64,000 nucleotides of DNA from Thinopyrum elongatum (GCA_011799875.1 CM022300.1:231642903-231706902), one strand, 5' to 3'; counted from the first letter of the stretch, positions 46,355 through 57,800 are shown. Numbers and translations are program-made. Notes: a model not told the origin generated them from the sequence alone.

Positions 46355-46690
46355 GAAAGCGCGCTCGTTGCCTTCCTGTGGGCGAATGTCGATGTGTTTG
46401 CTTGGCAACCATCTGACATCCCCGGTGTTCCCAGGAAGGTAATCGAGCACTAGCTTGCTGTTTGCCCTCATGCCCGGCCCGTCAAGAAGAAGGTCCAGAA
46501 GCAAGCCTTGGAGCGGCAGTAGTTCATTGCCGAGGAGATCAAGAAACTTGAGGCAGCTGGTTTGGTCAGAGGAGTATTGCACCCAACATGGCTACCTACC
46601 TCTCCGGAGGGGAAGGTGAACTCGTCCCGGCAAGGTCAGATGCAGACCAACACAAAGGGGAGCGAAGTAACGGAGACAATTCCAGGATCA
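46355..46690 (+). pseudogene. RT remnant of element E with large deletion
   Basis: Reads VDVFAWQPSDIPGVP and AAGLVRGVLHPTWL, with in-frame TAG at 46451-46453 and 46520-46522, then jumps near 46,600 to sequence matching D at about 20,735 (Ser/Glu-rich tether). By comparison with D about 0.87 kb is gone, including the LNKACPKDPFPLP, YMDD and thumb regions. No RT activity is possible. Confidence 0.88.
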
Positions 46691-47510
46691 CGGCAAGGAA
46701 GAAGGTGGTGCAGCGGCCAGTGTACTTTGTCAGCTCTCTACTGCAGGGGGCTAGGTCAAGGTACTCTGCATGCAAAAGTTGATTTTTGGCCTCATCATGG
46801 CCTCAAGGAAACTGCGCCACTACTTCCAAGCCCACGCGATCACAGTCGTCACCCGATTCCCTTTGCAACACATACTGAGGAACCTTGAAGCCACCGGCAG
46901 AATAGTGGAATGGGCTTTGGAGTTGTCAAGCTTTGGTTTGAAGTTTGAGAGCACATCAACCATTCAGAGCAGAGCAATGGCAAAATTTATTGCGGAGTGG
47001 ACACCTACCGCAGACAAAGAGGCACTGGAAACGGTTATCCCCGGCAAGGAAGCACCCCAAGAATGGATCATGTACTTTGATGGTGCCTTCTCACTACAAG
47101 GTGCAGGAGCTGGCGTGCTCCTCATCGCGCCCACTGGAGAGCACCTCAAGTATGTGGTCCAGATGCATTTCCCTCGGGAAAAGGCAACCACCAACACTGC
47201 AGAATATGAGGGACTCCTTGTCGGGCTCAGGATTGCGACATAGTTGGGAGATTAAGAAGATGATCATACGAGGAGACTCGCAGCTTGTGGTGAGGCAAGT
47301 GAACAAGGATTATCAGATTCCATTGATGGAGGCATACGTGGAGGAAGTGAGAAAGCTGGAGGAGCGCTTTGACGGATTGCAAACAGAGCACATACCCCGT
47401 GCGAAAAACAACATTGCTGATCATCTGTCAAAGTGCGCTGCGCGAAAGTTTCCTGCAGAACAAGGGACTTTCGTTCTCCACCTGACTCAGCCCTCCGTAT
47501 CCCTGACAAC
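46691..47510 (+). pseudogene. RNase H / archaeal-type RNase H of element E
   Basis: The tether/RNase H start (RPVYFVSSLLQ) and LIFGLIMASRKLRHYF lie in two frames. The archaeal-type RNase H shows MYFDGAF and TAEYEGL in 46770-47243, then a frame break at about 47,240. IRGDSQ and IADHLS continue in the frame that leads into integrase. All four acidic positions are visible but not in one frame. Confidence 0.85.
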
Positions 47511-47511
47511 A

Positions 47512-48957
47512 ATGGCCAGAAAGAGGAGGAAAGTGGACTCTGGCAAGCCTCTCCCGGCAGAGCTTCCGGAAGCCCCTAGCAGAGAGGTTGGCGGGAACAA
47601 CTCCACTTCGGTTGGCGAGCAGCACCCTCCCACCGAACTACCAATCCTCGCGGTTGAGGCATGCGCTACCACGAACGAGGAGGTGCTGCTAATCCTTGTT
47701 GTCAAGCCTCAGGCTCTGACTTGGGTGCGACACATAGTCTGTTACCTCCAAACAGGAGAACTTTCTGAAGAGCAAGAAGAAGCTGAAAGAGTAGCCCGAA
47801 GGGCCAGTATGTATCAGTTCGTCGATGACACACTATACAGAAGGAGGCCCAACGGTGTGAAATTAATGTGCATTTGCCGGGAAGAGGGGAAGGAACTGTT
47901 GGCAGAGATACACGCAAGCATGTGCGGCTGGCATATTGGATCAAGGGCCTTGGCTGGAAAATCTTTCCGGCAAGGTTTCTACTGGCCCACGGCCCTCCAA
48001 GATGCAATCGAGCTAGTCACCAAATGTGAAGCCTGCCAGTTCCACTCCAAGAATATCCATCAACCTGCTCAAGCTCTCTAGACGATCCCTTTGTCATGGC
48101 CCTTTTCGGTCTGGGGGCTCAACATCTTGGGCCCCTTCCCCCGTGCTACCGGGGGCTTTGAGTTCTTGTACGTCGCCATCGACAAGTTCACAAAGTGGCC
48201 AGAAGTGGTGCCCGTGAGGAAGGTGACTGCACAGTCAGCTATCAAGTTCCTGAAAGGACTGGTGTGCCACTTCGGAGTACTCGCCAGGGTCATCACTGAC
48301 AACGGCACCCAGTTCACGAGTTGCGCCTTCATGCAATACGTTCAATCCCTCGGAAGCAAGGTTTCATTTGCATTTGTTGCTCATCCCAGAAGCAATGGAC
48401 AAGCTGAGCGGGCGAACGCTGAAGTGCTGCGAGGACTCAAGACAAGAACATTTGATAGGCTGCAAAAATGCGGCAGGCGCTGGATTGATGAGCTGCCGGT
48501 GGTTCTTTGGTCCCTCCGTACGACACCAAATCGAGCTACCGGCCGGACTCCCTTCTCCCTAGTCTATGGGGTAGAAGCAGTGATCTCCACGGAACTCATA
48601 TACGGGTCACCTCGAGTACTTGCCTACGATGAAGTAGAGCAAGAGCAGCACCAACATGACGATGCCGTGCTCCTCGAGGAGAACCATCTCCGGGCTGTTA
48701 CGCGTGCTGCACGCTATCAGCAAGCCCTGCGCCGCTATCACAGCCACAGGGTTCATCCCCGGAGCCTTGAGGAAGGCGACCTTGTCCTGAGGCGCGTTCA
48801 GTCCGCCAAGGGTACAAACAAGTTGACACCGAAGTGGGAAGGCCCTTACCGGGTGGTACGAGTCACAAAACCTGGCGCAGTCCGTCTGGAGACCGGAGAT
48901 GGCATTCAATTGCAAAACTCATGGAATATTGAGCATCTCCGTAAGTTCTACCCGTAA
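47512..48957 (+). pseudogene. Integrase of element E
   Basis: The zinc domain (CGWHIGS, CEACQFHSKNIHQ) is in frame up to TAG 48079-48081, where D has CAG. The core resumes in frame with Asn at the first catalytic position (WGLNILG; Asp in D), Asp in ITDNGTQF and Glu in NGQAER. The C-terminal part is open to the stop at 48955-48957 (LRKFYP), including segments broken by stops in D. The Asp-to-Asn change should abolish catalysis. Confidence 0.9.
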
Positions 48958-49065
48958 GGCGCGGCTGTCGGGCCCTGCTCCGGTAGCCACCCTTTTGTAA
49001 AAGCTTTGCCGATGCTGCATGTAACCCTTTGTACAAAGCCAGACACAGACCCTGAGCAGCAGATA

Positions 49066-49071
49066 AATAAA
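49066..49071 (+). terminator. Poly(A) signal after pol in E
   Basis: AATAAA 109 bp past the pol stop, conserved in D (18266-18271, minus). It lies upstream of the 3' LTR, so it could end a shorter gag-pol mRNA. Confidence 0.5.
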
Positions 49072-50099
49072 TGAAGTGCTGAGGCCCCCAAAAATTTGCA
49101 TGCATGCATAGCATAACATGAGCATGGCATGATCATGTAGATAAGAGCATATGTAGCATTGTTTTCCTCTGCATTTAACCACAGGGCTCTTGCCGTGGAC
49201 TCGGTCACAAAGAGAAGAAATGAAGACAAGCCTACATATCGGTCCCCGACAAGCCAAACAGATAAGTTCCTTCTTGTCCATAAATGTTCTGTAAGATGAA
49301 AACTTGTGCATATGAAAACCTTGTCGCCTTCGAAGCATAGGTGCTCGCATCCTTTATCCCGAACGTTGCTTCGGTCAAGGTGGTTGTGGTGGCCTTTTGA
49401 CGAAGGAGGTTCGACATGGGGCTGGTCCCTTTCCATAGTTTTGAGCACGGTAGGCTAGGCCCCGCGGCAACAAACGGAAGGAACCGACAGGATAGCTTGC
49501 TGGAGATAACTTGTTTACTTAAATGTATAGAGGCATCTCACCTCTGCATGAACGTAATACATGCACAAGTACACGGCAAAGCTTGTCTTTTTCATTAATA
49601 TGCGGATAAACAAGTACAGATCTTACAGAACACAAACATGGATAAGGAAGATTACATATTTGAGACTAAAATTTGGCAGATGCCTACATATCTTAGACTG
49701 AAAAAAGATAAGTGCCCCGTAATCCCTTTCTTGTCCCTCTCCTCCTAGGAACTACCATGGGAGGCAAAGAGGGCGAAAGGAGTGCCTGGGCAGAAGCCCA
49801 GCCTAACCTCGTCATAACCCGCAAGACGGAGTCTGACAAGATCGAGAGGGCGCGGGCGAAGGTGATGGATGGGGGGAGTGACTAGGCGACACCCTGATCA
49901 CCGCCACTAGGGCCAGCAGGACGCGGCAGGGCGAACAAAGCCGGAGCCACGAGGAAGCCTGTCGGGGTCCAGCTGGAAGACTGCTGGAGGAGGCAAGGGT
50001 GCCACCCGCACCCAACACCCCGGCAAATAGCCTTGCCGGGGAAGAGATGCAGGTGCAGATGGCGGTGCTGCCGGCTAACGGTGACGGTGCGGCTGGTGT
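49072..50099. other. Region between pol and the antisense gene in E
   Basis: About 1 kb without a credible ORF. On the minus strand TTAATGAAAAAGACAAG (about 49,580-49,600) matches D near 17,755 and may be the 3' end signal of the antisense gene. Confidence 0.5.
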
Positions 50100-50759
50100 T
50101 CAGCCGGAGTTGGAGCCGTCATCCTCCCCACCAGCTCCGTCGTCATTGCCGTCACTGTCCTCCTCGTCGCTGTCGCTCGAGGAGGAGCATTTGTCGTCTG
50201 TCGAGCTCTCCGCGCAGCACCCTAAGCGAGCACCCGAGCGTCCGAAGACCTTGACGGAGGGCAGGGTGGCGTCCATTAATTTGAAAAGCAGTATGTGCCC
50301 GGCCGCCAAGCTATGGGCACGGGCAAATGTCTTCCAGCCACGCCGGAGAAGCATGACATGAGGGGCACGGAACTCCTCGTCCGCCCGCATGCTGCCGTTA
50401 CAGCAGCCCCTCATGTGAAGCCTCAACCCCGGTGGCTGCTCAATGTCCATCACCCTTGCAAATGGAGTAGGAAGCCGAAGACGGCTGCGCGGGGGCCCTC
50501 GCAGCTTGACAATGAACTCCAGCGGCTGGTTCCCGACGTGGCCTTCATTAGGGTCTTGAGTAGCTGGAGGATGTGCGATCAAAGCACCGCCTCGTCCTCC
50601 TCGACCCCGAGCGCCGCGGCGACCACGACCTCGCCCTCTCCCGCCTCCCCTCACAACGGGCTCTGCTTCCGCGTCCCTAACAGGAGGAGGGAGGCGCTGT
50701 CGAGCAGAAGCCCTCGTCGCCGCCACTGGAGTGCCGCCACGACCTCTCCCCCTCACCAT
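50100..50759 (-). CDS. Antisense B3-like nuclear protein carried by element E
   Basis: An intact 219-residue ORF starting MVRGRGRG, antisense to gag-pol, homologous to the D copy over its whole length. It shares the RG-rich segment, LRLPTPFAR, GWKTFARAHSL, GH-L-FKL, VKVFGRSGARLGCCAESSTDD and the acidic tail. Differences are mostly substitutions, with one 3-residue gap near the C-terminus. No stop or frameshift, although the gag-pol of the same element is wrecked. A B3-like fold and nuclear role are inferred from motif pattern; B3 proteins bind DNA in plant transcription. Confidence 0.72.
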   Translation of the reverse strand: MVRGRGRGGTPVAATRASARQRLPPPVRDAEAEPVVRGGGRGRGRGRRGARGRGGRGGALIAHPPATQDPNEGHVGNQPLEFIVKLRGPPRSRLRLPTPFARVMDIEQPPGLRLHMRGCCNGSMRADEEFRAPHVMLLRRGWKTFARAHSLAAGHILLFKLMDATLPSVKVFGRSGARLGCCAESSTDDKCSSSSDSDEEDSDGNDDGAGGEDDGSNSG

Positions 50760-50828
50760 GATGGAAAAGCGATGCTAGGAGAGGGGAGGAGGAGCCGGAT
50801 GTGAGCCAGCACCTTGACCACGTTCCCT

Positions 50829-50835
50829 CTTTATA
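50829..50835 (-). promoter_or_regulatory. TATA box of the antisense gene in E
   Basis: TATAAAG on the minus strand in the context gcctataaagagggaac, 70 bp before the ATG. It matches D's gcctataaaaagggaac in sequence and spacing. Confidence 0.65.
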
Positions 50836-51292
50836 GGCGAACATGGCCAGGGGCTGGCCCCTCACCAAGGGGCCAACCGCCCCGCTCTGCCAATCCGACT
50901 CCTCCGAACCTCCAACGGCTCGTGGAATCAGGACCGACCCTGTGCGCCAATCCAAGGCACCTGGCTTTCTGCCATGGTGCACATTTCCATGCTCCTTGCA
51001 TCCGCAACCAACCCTGCGCAATGCGTGCATCATACATGGCGGAAACGCCAGAAGCGAGAAGCTAGTGGAATGGCAGTTTCCACTCTGTGAACGTGGGACA
51101 TGGGTAGCCACGGATCGTGGCTTAAAACTCCCCCCATAACATCTTGCACGATGCACGAACATACCAAAAACTGACTCAAGCACTGATTGATGAAGAGGCA
51201 AAGAAAATACCGAAGGATGAGCTACCACAAACTCTTCGCCTTAGTACTAGATAGGGCCTACCCCGGCGACGCTCAGCAGCGCGTTCGCGCTA

Positions 51293-51306
51293 GGCTCGGG
51301 GGCTCC
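51293..51306 (+). other. Polypurine tract of element E
   Basis: ggctcgggggctcc immediately before the 3' LTR. In D the equivalent site has decayed (CAGTGGCTCC on the minus strand). Confidence 0.72.
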
Positions 51307-52227
51307 TGTCGGTGCAACAAACCCTAGTGTATGTTGCCCTGACTGTACACAGGCTCAAGGGAAAGGTTCCAGCATCCAAGCTTCACCAAGGCCAAGCAGG
51401 AGAGATAGTTCTTTGAAGAATCAAAGGGCGGATCAAGAAGACCAAGACAAGTCTAGACAGCAAGATATCACCAAGGGAAGAAAGCCTCCCTTGCCGGGCA
51501 GGCGAGCCTGGTCAGGTCGAGGCCACCCTAAGAGCAAGTCCCAAGACCTCCCCGGCAAGGGTTGCCGGATCGCTCGCGGCCTGTTATCCCGCCAAGGCTC
51601 CACCGCTCCACCTCACAGTGACACAAGTCGCTTATCGGTGTGGTGTCGAGCCCTCAAGTGAATAAGTGGCAGTCATTCAGCACGTGGCAGCCATTCCAGA
51701 GGAAGATCACCCCTAAATGACACCCGTCCATGGGCGTGTCATGCAGACAGGCGAGAAGATTGTTGAATGGCACGGCAAGGCTTGCCGGGCTGCATCCACG
51801 ACGTGGCACTAAGCGGTGCATTTAATGCGCCTTGTCCTGTCTACAGAGTTAGGTATGATATCAATGTGGCTATCTAATCACTAGATAATGACTGTTTTGC
51901 CACTGTGGTAACCCCTTTACCTATAAAAGGAGGGCCAAGGCAAGCTTAGAAAGGATTCGGACCCTTGTACACTCATACGCGCATAGCTGCTCTCCACAAG
52001 GCCTTGCCGGGCTTGAGCAGTGCGCGTTCGCGACGGTCTACCACTCCATCCACCAAAGCAGGAGTAGGGTTTTACTCCTCGTGGTGGCCCAAACCTGGGT
52101 AAAAACCACCCGCGTCACCATTGACATGCTCTTCTATGACCTCCGTTCTTTGTGCAACATGCCCTTCCCCCTTGCCGAACCACAAAGGGGCCGATGGCCC
52201 CATAGGTGATCGTGTCGAACCACGACA
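51307..52227 (+). repeat. 3' LTR of element E
   Basis: 921 bp, TGTCGG to ACGACA, with TATAAAA at 51922-51928; it lacks 3 bp relative to the 5' LTR near 51,998. Confidence 0.94.
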
Positions 52228-52232
52228 GGCGT

Positions 52233-54310
52233 GTGCCCGTGGCGTGCTCTCACGACCCCTTGGAAAAAATTGGTGAAGTTTGGCACAAGTTTTGATGATC
52301 GCTCCCTGCAAACCGGAGCATCTCACCAGAAGTGTCATGGGTTCCAAAAGGAGACGTGTCAATTCAAACTCCAGTGGACGGTGACTTCATCGTTTGGCCT
52401 AAAAAAAAAATCACGGTACGCAATCACCATTATACCACGGGTTTGATTTTCTAACGCATTTCAGGTATCATTCGCTATATTTAAGACATTTCTTGAATTT
52501 AACGTGCAATTTGTGGATATAAATAAAATCACAACCGAAACTGCATGTGCTGTCGAAAGGGATGAGGATTGCCGTTCGATCAAGGAGAATCCAATGGTGC
52601 AGACGTACGATCCATGGGGTTGGGGTTCTGGCCAATCAGAACGCATGACTCAGATCATGTGCGCGGCAGGGGGGGCATCGCCCACGGTTTAGTAGGCACA
52701 CGACTTTTGTGAGTGAACCATGTGCTATTTGAAAACATTTACATGAACTAACATCATATTTTCGTTTGAATGAAAACATGAGTTCATTGTTTCGCCCCGA
52801 ATTTTTTTCCATAGTAAGAAATCACGATTGTACCCTATGGTTCGATTTTCTGGTGCATTTGAGATCTTGTTTGCTATATTTGAGTCATTTTTTGCACACA
52901 CACACACACACATATATATAGTCGCAACTACACGTGGGTGTTATCAAGATCATTTGTGTGTCGCTTTGCGAGTTTTCATTCATTGTCCGAGAAACAGGAA
53001 AAAACTTCAAATAGTTCGGCTGCAGGGTGCGGCCAGAGGCGTAGGCCTTGTTGGTATTTTAATTATAGGAAATGCATATAGAGTCCGGAAATAACGAAAA
53101 CCATTGTGTCACCGTGGCGTGCTCTCACGATCGCATGGAAAATTTTTGGTAAAGTTTGGCACAAGTTTTGGTGCTCACACCTTCCACACCGGAGCATCTC
53201 ACAAGAAGGATCATAGTTTCCAAAAGGAGACACGACACTTCGGACTCCAAATCGTCAGTGACTACATTGTTCTGCCTCGAAAAAAAATCATGGTAAACAA
53301 TCACGGATATACCCTTGGTTTGATTTTCTGGTCCATTTCAGGTCTCGTCTGCTATATTTAAGTCATTTTTTGCACTTACCTTGCATTTAGTGCATATAAA
53401 GTCAAAACCCTACTACAACTACATGTGGGTGTTAGTTAGGCTACTTATAGTGGGGAGTATCATATACTAGTATCATGCATATGATACTAGTGTTTGATAC
53501 TACCTTCATAGAATCATAGTGCATAGTATCATAGAGTAGTATCATAGATGACCGTATTAATGGCCATGCATGACACAAAGTAGTATATCATTTATTATGT
53601 TACGGTATCTACCTATGTTACTCTAACCCACTCTCCCTTCTTTAATTCTTTGCCACATCATCTTATTTGCTATTCCCGAGTGCATGATACCGGCTATGAT
53701 ACCCCCACTATGGCCAGCCTTAGCAAAGAAGGTGTACAAATCATTTGTGCATCACTTTGCGAGTTTTCATCCATTTGTCCGAGAAGCGGGGAGAAGTTTC
53801 AAACATTTCAGCCGCGAGGTGCAGCCACTGGCATAGGCCTAGTTGGTATTTTCATTACAAGAAATTCAGATGGAGTCCGGACATCATCAAAATCGATGTG
53901 TGCCCGTGGCGTGCTCTCACGACCCCGTGGAAAAAATTTGGTAAAGTTTGGCACAAGTTTTGATGATCGCTCCTTCCAAACCGGAGCATCTCACAAGAAG
54001 GATCATGGTTTCCAAAAGGAGACATGTCAATTCAAACTCCAGTGGCCGGTGACTTCATCGTTTGGCCTCATAAAAATTTCCACGGTACGCAATCACCATT
54101 ATACCACGGGTTTGATTTTCTGGACCATTTCAGGTATCATTAGCTATATTTAAGACATTTTTTGAGTTTAACATGCATTTTGTACATATAAATAAAATTA
54201 CAACTGGAACTGCATTTGCTGTCGAAAGGGATGAGGATTTCCGTTCGATCTGGGAGCATCCAACGATGCAGACGTATGATCCGTGGGGTTTGGTCGGCAC
54301 ACGGCTTTCA
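52233..54310. repeat. Higher-order tandem repeat in CACTA G, right half
   Basis: The type C monomer finishes (52233-52383), then A (52384-52779, 396 bp), B (52780-53263, 484 bp), C (53264-54051, about 504 bp without the MITE) and a partial A (54052 to about 54,310). The order A-B-C-A-B-C-A gives a period of about 1.37-1.38 kb. Corresponding monomers of the two periods resemble each other more than neighbours do. An (AC)n run sits in B at about 52,896-52,912. Confidence 0.85.
53439..53719. mobile_element. Tourist-like (PIF/Harbinger) MITE
   Basis: 281-bp AT-rich element with imperfect terminal inverted repeats (ggctacttatagtgggga and, reverse complement of the right end, ggctggccatagtggggg), flanked by TTA on both sides (53436-53438, 53720-53722). 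The empty site is seen in the other type C monomer (near 42,215). TTA/TAA TSDs are typical of Tourist. No ORF. Confidence 0.85.
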
Positions 54311-54397
54311 TGAACGAACCGTGTGCTATTCGCAAACCAGATTGCATATCTTCTGTTCATACATGAGTGAGATCAATTGAGTGTGCTACCTCTATGG

Positions 54398-54398
<1 letters not shown>

Positions 54399-54439
<41 letters not shown>
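54399..54439. repeat. (TAA)n microsatellite
   Basis: About 13 perfect TAA units between the repeat array and the transposase exon. The surrounding 54,311-54,595 shows nothing else recognisable. Confidence 0.95.
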
Positions 54440-54441
<2 letters not shown>

Positions 54442-54595
54442 GTTCATATTCATTGTCTGAGCTGACAGCATATCATGGTCAACATATATAACGGTTCTTA
54501 CATTAACAGAAAATCGGGTATAACTCACAAATTCAGTACACGCGACAATTCTAAATTAAACGAATTAAGTTGCAGGGTAAGCACAATGACTAGTC

Positions 54596-54872
54596 TTACG
54601 GCTTAATTCCCATGTACATGGGGGAACTGGGATCATTACATTGACCCCGAATGAACTTGGGTTTTCTGATGATTTTACGCTTCTCTGTTAGAGGGGTGCG
54701 TGATCCCTTGGCTGGCAACTCAGCAAATTCATCGTACTCGTCCTCATCGGCAACATCCTCGACACCCAGTACCCTCCTTTTCCCATGCATCACTACATGG
54801 CAGTTCTTATGCAAGGGGTCTTCTGCATAGAAAATCTGGGTAGCATCGCTGGCAAGAATGAACGGGTCCGCG
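54596..54872 (-). pseudogene. CACTA TNP2-type transposase, C-terminal fragment
   Basis: The minus-strand frame reads DPFILASDATQIFYAEDPLH, then HGKRRVLGVEDVADEDEYD and a basic tail ending at TAA 54596-54598. The FYAEDP and GKRR-VGVE-V-DE-EYD blocks are the conserved end of plant CACTA transposases. The transposase cuts and pastes CACTA elements; here its N-terminal bulk is separated by element F, whose LTR begins at 54874. Confidence 0.82.
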
Positions 54873-54873
54873 T

Positions 54874-57800
54874 TGTCACATCCCTAGCTTCTGGTACTGC
54901 CTGGTGTTTTGCATCTTGTTGCATCATGTTTAAATTCTATTTAAGTTGAAATGGGGATTGACCAAACCCTAGCATCAGAAAGAATTCAACTAGGTTCAAA
55001 TAAAAATATTTTCAATGAACCCAAAATGCCTTCCCAAAAATGTTCATCATCTTTGGATTGGTCTTGAACCTCTGCCAAAAATATTGCACATTTTTCTAGG
55101 TCAATTGGGGGTCACTGAATTAAATCATATAGTATTTGCATTTGGGCATTTAAATCCTATAAGTATGTTAAATGCCCAAATAATCACAAACTGAAATGTT
55201 TACTGTTGGAAATATTCCAAACAGTGGCCACAGTCAGTTGCATGATTTTTGGAAATGCTCTGGCATTTTTTTAATAAAGCCAAACACAACTACAGAAAAT
55301 AGAAAAAACAAAAATAAAAGAGAGAGAGAGTTACCTGGCCTTACCTGGCTGGCCCAGGTCCTGTGCAGCCCAGCTGGCGGCCCAGCCCACCTGGCCACCT
55401 CCTCCTGTCGTCTTCCTCCTTGCCAGGAGGACGGGCACGTGCCCGACGCGCGCGCACCGCCGTGCGGCCACCTCCTCCCTCCCTGCCTGCCTGGCTCCTC
55501 CCCGACGCGGCTGACGACGCCACGTACATCGCCCCGACCCCCTGGATCTCTCTCACTCTCCCTGGACCCCTTCCCCCTCCTCTGCTCTCTCTCCCGCGCA
55601 GCCCGAGCGGAGCTCGTCGCCAGCGCTCGCCGTTGCCGCACCCAGAGCCTCCCCCTCGGCCGCTCGACGTGCCCAGAGCTCCGCCACGACCTCTTCTTCG
55701 TCCCCAGAACTCGCCCTCTAGCGCTAGTGCTGCCGCACCCGAGAGCTCGCTGCCGCCGTCCATGGCGCCGCCGCGGCCACAGCTACTGCCACCCGCGTCC
55801 GAGCTCATCAGCGCGTTCGTTGCAGCCCCTGCCGTGCCCCGTAGCGTCAAACCCGCACGCCACCGAACTCCGGCCGCCGCCGCGAGCTCTACTCCGGCGA
55901 GCTCAGGCCACCCCGTCCTCCCGTCACCTCCCCTGGATGCGGGCAAGCAAGGGCTATGCCCTGGTGCCCTCAGCGCGCTAAGCCGACGCCTCTAGCGCAA
56001 ATCCGGCGCGCCCCGCCGTGTTCTGTGGTCGCCGCCGGCTGAACTCCGGCGAGGTCGACGTGGCCCCATCATTAGCAGCTAATGACATCGCTAATTAACC
56101 CTAGAGCCAATTACAGACGGGCCCCACTGCCTAATTAACCCCGGGTTTTATTTCCTGTTTAGTTTAGATTAACCCAGCGGGACCCACGCGTCAGAGTTGA
56201 CCCTGCTGACGTGGCCGTTGACCGGTCCCACCTGTCTGTGACACGAGCCAGCACTGTGAGACTGACCAGTGGGTCCCACTGGTCAGGTTTGACCTGGGCG
56301 GCCTGTTGACCCTGCTGACATCACAGTGACGTAGTTAATTATTTTCTGGATTTATTCTTATTCAGAAAATTCCAGAAAATAGTGCAAACTTAAAAAATTC
56401 ATAGAAATTAATCTGTAACTCCAAATGCAAAGTTTTATATATGTTTTTGGATGAGAAAAATCCAATCTTTCCATCTGTACCATTTGCATGGATGTTTGAA
56501 CAACCTAAGGTTGCTGTATATGGCAGTTTGCATAATTGGCATTTAACTAAGCACATATGGAGTTTGAATTTGAACCCTTGGTTCAAACCAACTTCATTCA
56601 ATCTGGTTTCTAGTTGCATTAGCTCAAACCACGACATATTGCCATGTCATGATCATGCATCATATTGTTGCATTGCATTGATTGTGTTCTTCCTTGTTTG
56701 CCGGTAATTGTCCCCTCTCAGTAGATGACCTACCGATGATGTGATCGATGACACCGATGAAGAACTATACTATCTTCAGAAGTGCCAGGCAAGCAAAACC
56801 CCCTTGTTCATTCCGATACAAACCCACTCTCTCGCTTCTGCTCTCTTTTACTGCATTAGGACAACAATGATTCAACTGTTACATGCTGCGGTAGTTGAAC
56901 CCCTTTCCTCTGCATGACCTGTCATTGCCACAGTAAATAGATGAAACCCACTAGCATGAGTAGGAGTTGTTTGAGCCCTGATGTGCCTACTCATTCATGC
57001 TTGTTTGTCATGCCTGCTATTGCTTAGAGTTGTGTCATGTCTGATTCATCGGGGATGAATTGGAAAGTTGTGAACATGTCCTACTGCTGAGAGCTAAGTG
57101 TGTGAACACGATTTGGTAAAGGTATCGATGAGAGGCCATGTAGGAGTACATGGTGGGTGGTTTCATTGAGGCCGTCCTTAAGAACTGAGATCTGTATGCG
57201 TGATTTAAGATTCAGCTACTACCACACAATGGGATCCTTAATTGACTCTCTCGACTTATTAACCACCCCCGTCCTCTGTCCAGGAGTTGCAAGTAGTTTC
57301 TGGTGTTCGTAGTTGCTGGAGGCCGTGCGCAGCGCTGACCTTAGGGGTGGGCTGTGATGCGGTAGGCACGTGGCACGGTGTACCGGGTCGCCCGTTTGGT
57401 GTCTCGGGAACCCTGCACACATCGTTTGGGGCCGTTGAGGACACCCCAGCCGGATTTCCTTGCGGATGAAACCCGAATAGGCGATAAACCTGGACTAGAG
57501 ATTCGTGTGTTTAGTCAGGTCGTGGCCGACACCCTCGCTGGGCTTCCGCTTGAAGGTTGCCACGTACATGTCGTGTAGCGGCGATAAGTGGTGAAAGCGT
57601 GTGTGAAGAAGTACACCCCTGCAGGGTATAAAACTATTCGATTAGCCGCGTCCGCGGTAAAGGACTACTTGGTTGCCTGTATAGTTCATAGAGAAGTGAA
57701 AGTGGATACCCTAAAATGCGCAAGATAAGCGTGAGTGCTATGGATGGCGTTCTCGTAGGGAGACGGGAACGGATCCATAGTGGTGTATTGATATGGTGAA

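Larger units (their letters stand above)
42386..52227 (+). mobile_element. Element E: Tat-lineage Gypsy retrotransposon with antisense gene, RT deleted
   Basis: A plus-strand relative of D, 9842 bp, flanked by perfect TSDs GGCGT (42381-42385, 52228-52232). LTRs are 924 and 921 bp, about 54 substitutions apart (about 6%, hand count) plus a 3-bp indel. It has PBS, gag, protease, RNase H, integrase and PPT, but about 0.87 kb of RT including the YMDD region is missing. The antisense ORF is intact. It is therefore non-autonomous and would need a D-like helper. Confidence 0.93.
52228..54873 (-). mobile_element. CACTA transposon G, right part
   Basis: Resumes after E (TSD GGCGT). It holds the rest of the repeat array, a MITE, a microsatellite and the C-terminal exon of a TNP2-type transposase, which is cut at 54873 by element F. 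The 5' part of the transposase gene is not in this window. Confidence 0.78.

Noticed and set aside
52895..52925. Alternating AC/AT run as Z-DNA or promoter element
   Set aside because: Present in only one type B monomer; simple microsatellite expansion.
53439..53719. MITE considered as Stowaway (TA TSD)
   Set aside because: The empty-site comparison shows a TTA duplication and the ends do not match the Stowaway CTCCCTCC terminus.
55196..55995. ORFs of 261, 210 and 201 residues in element F's LTR
   Set aside because: Overlapping open frames on both strands in an 800-bp GC-rich LTR block; low complexity, no domain.
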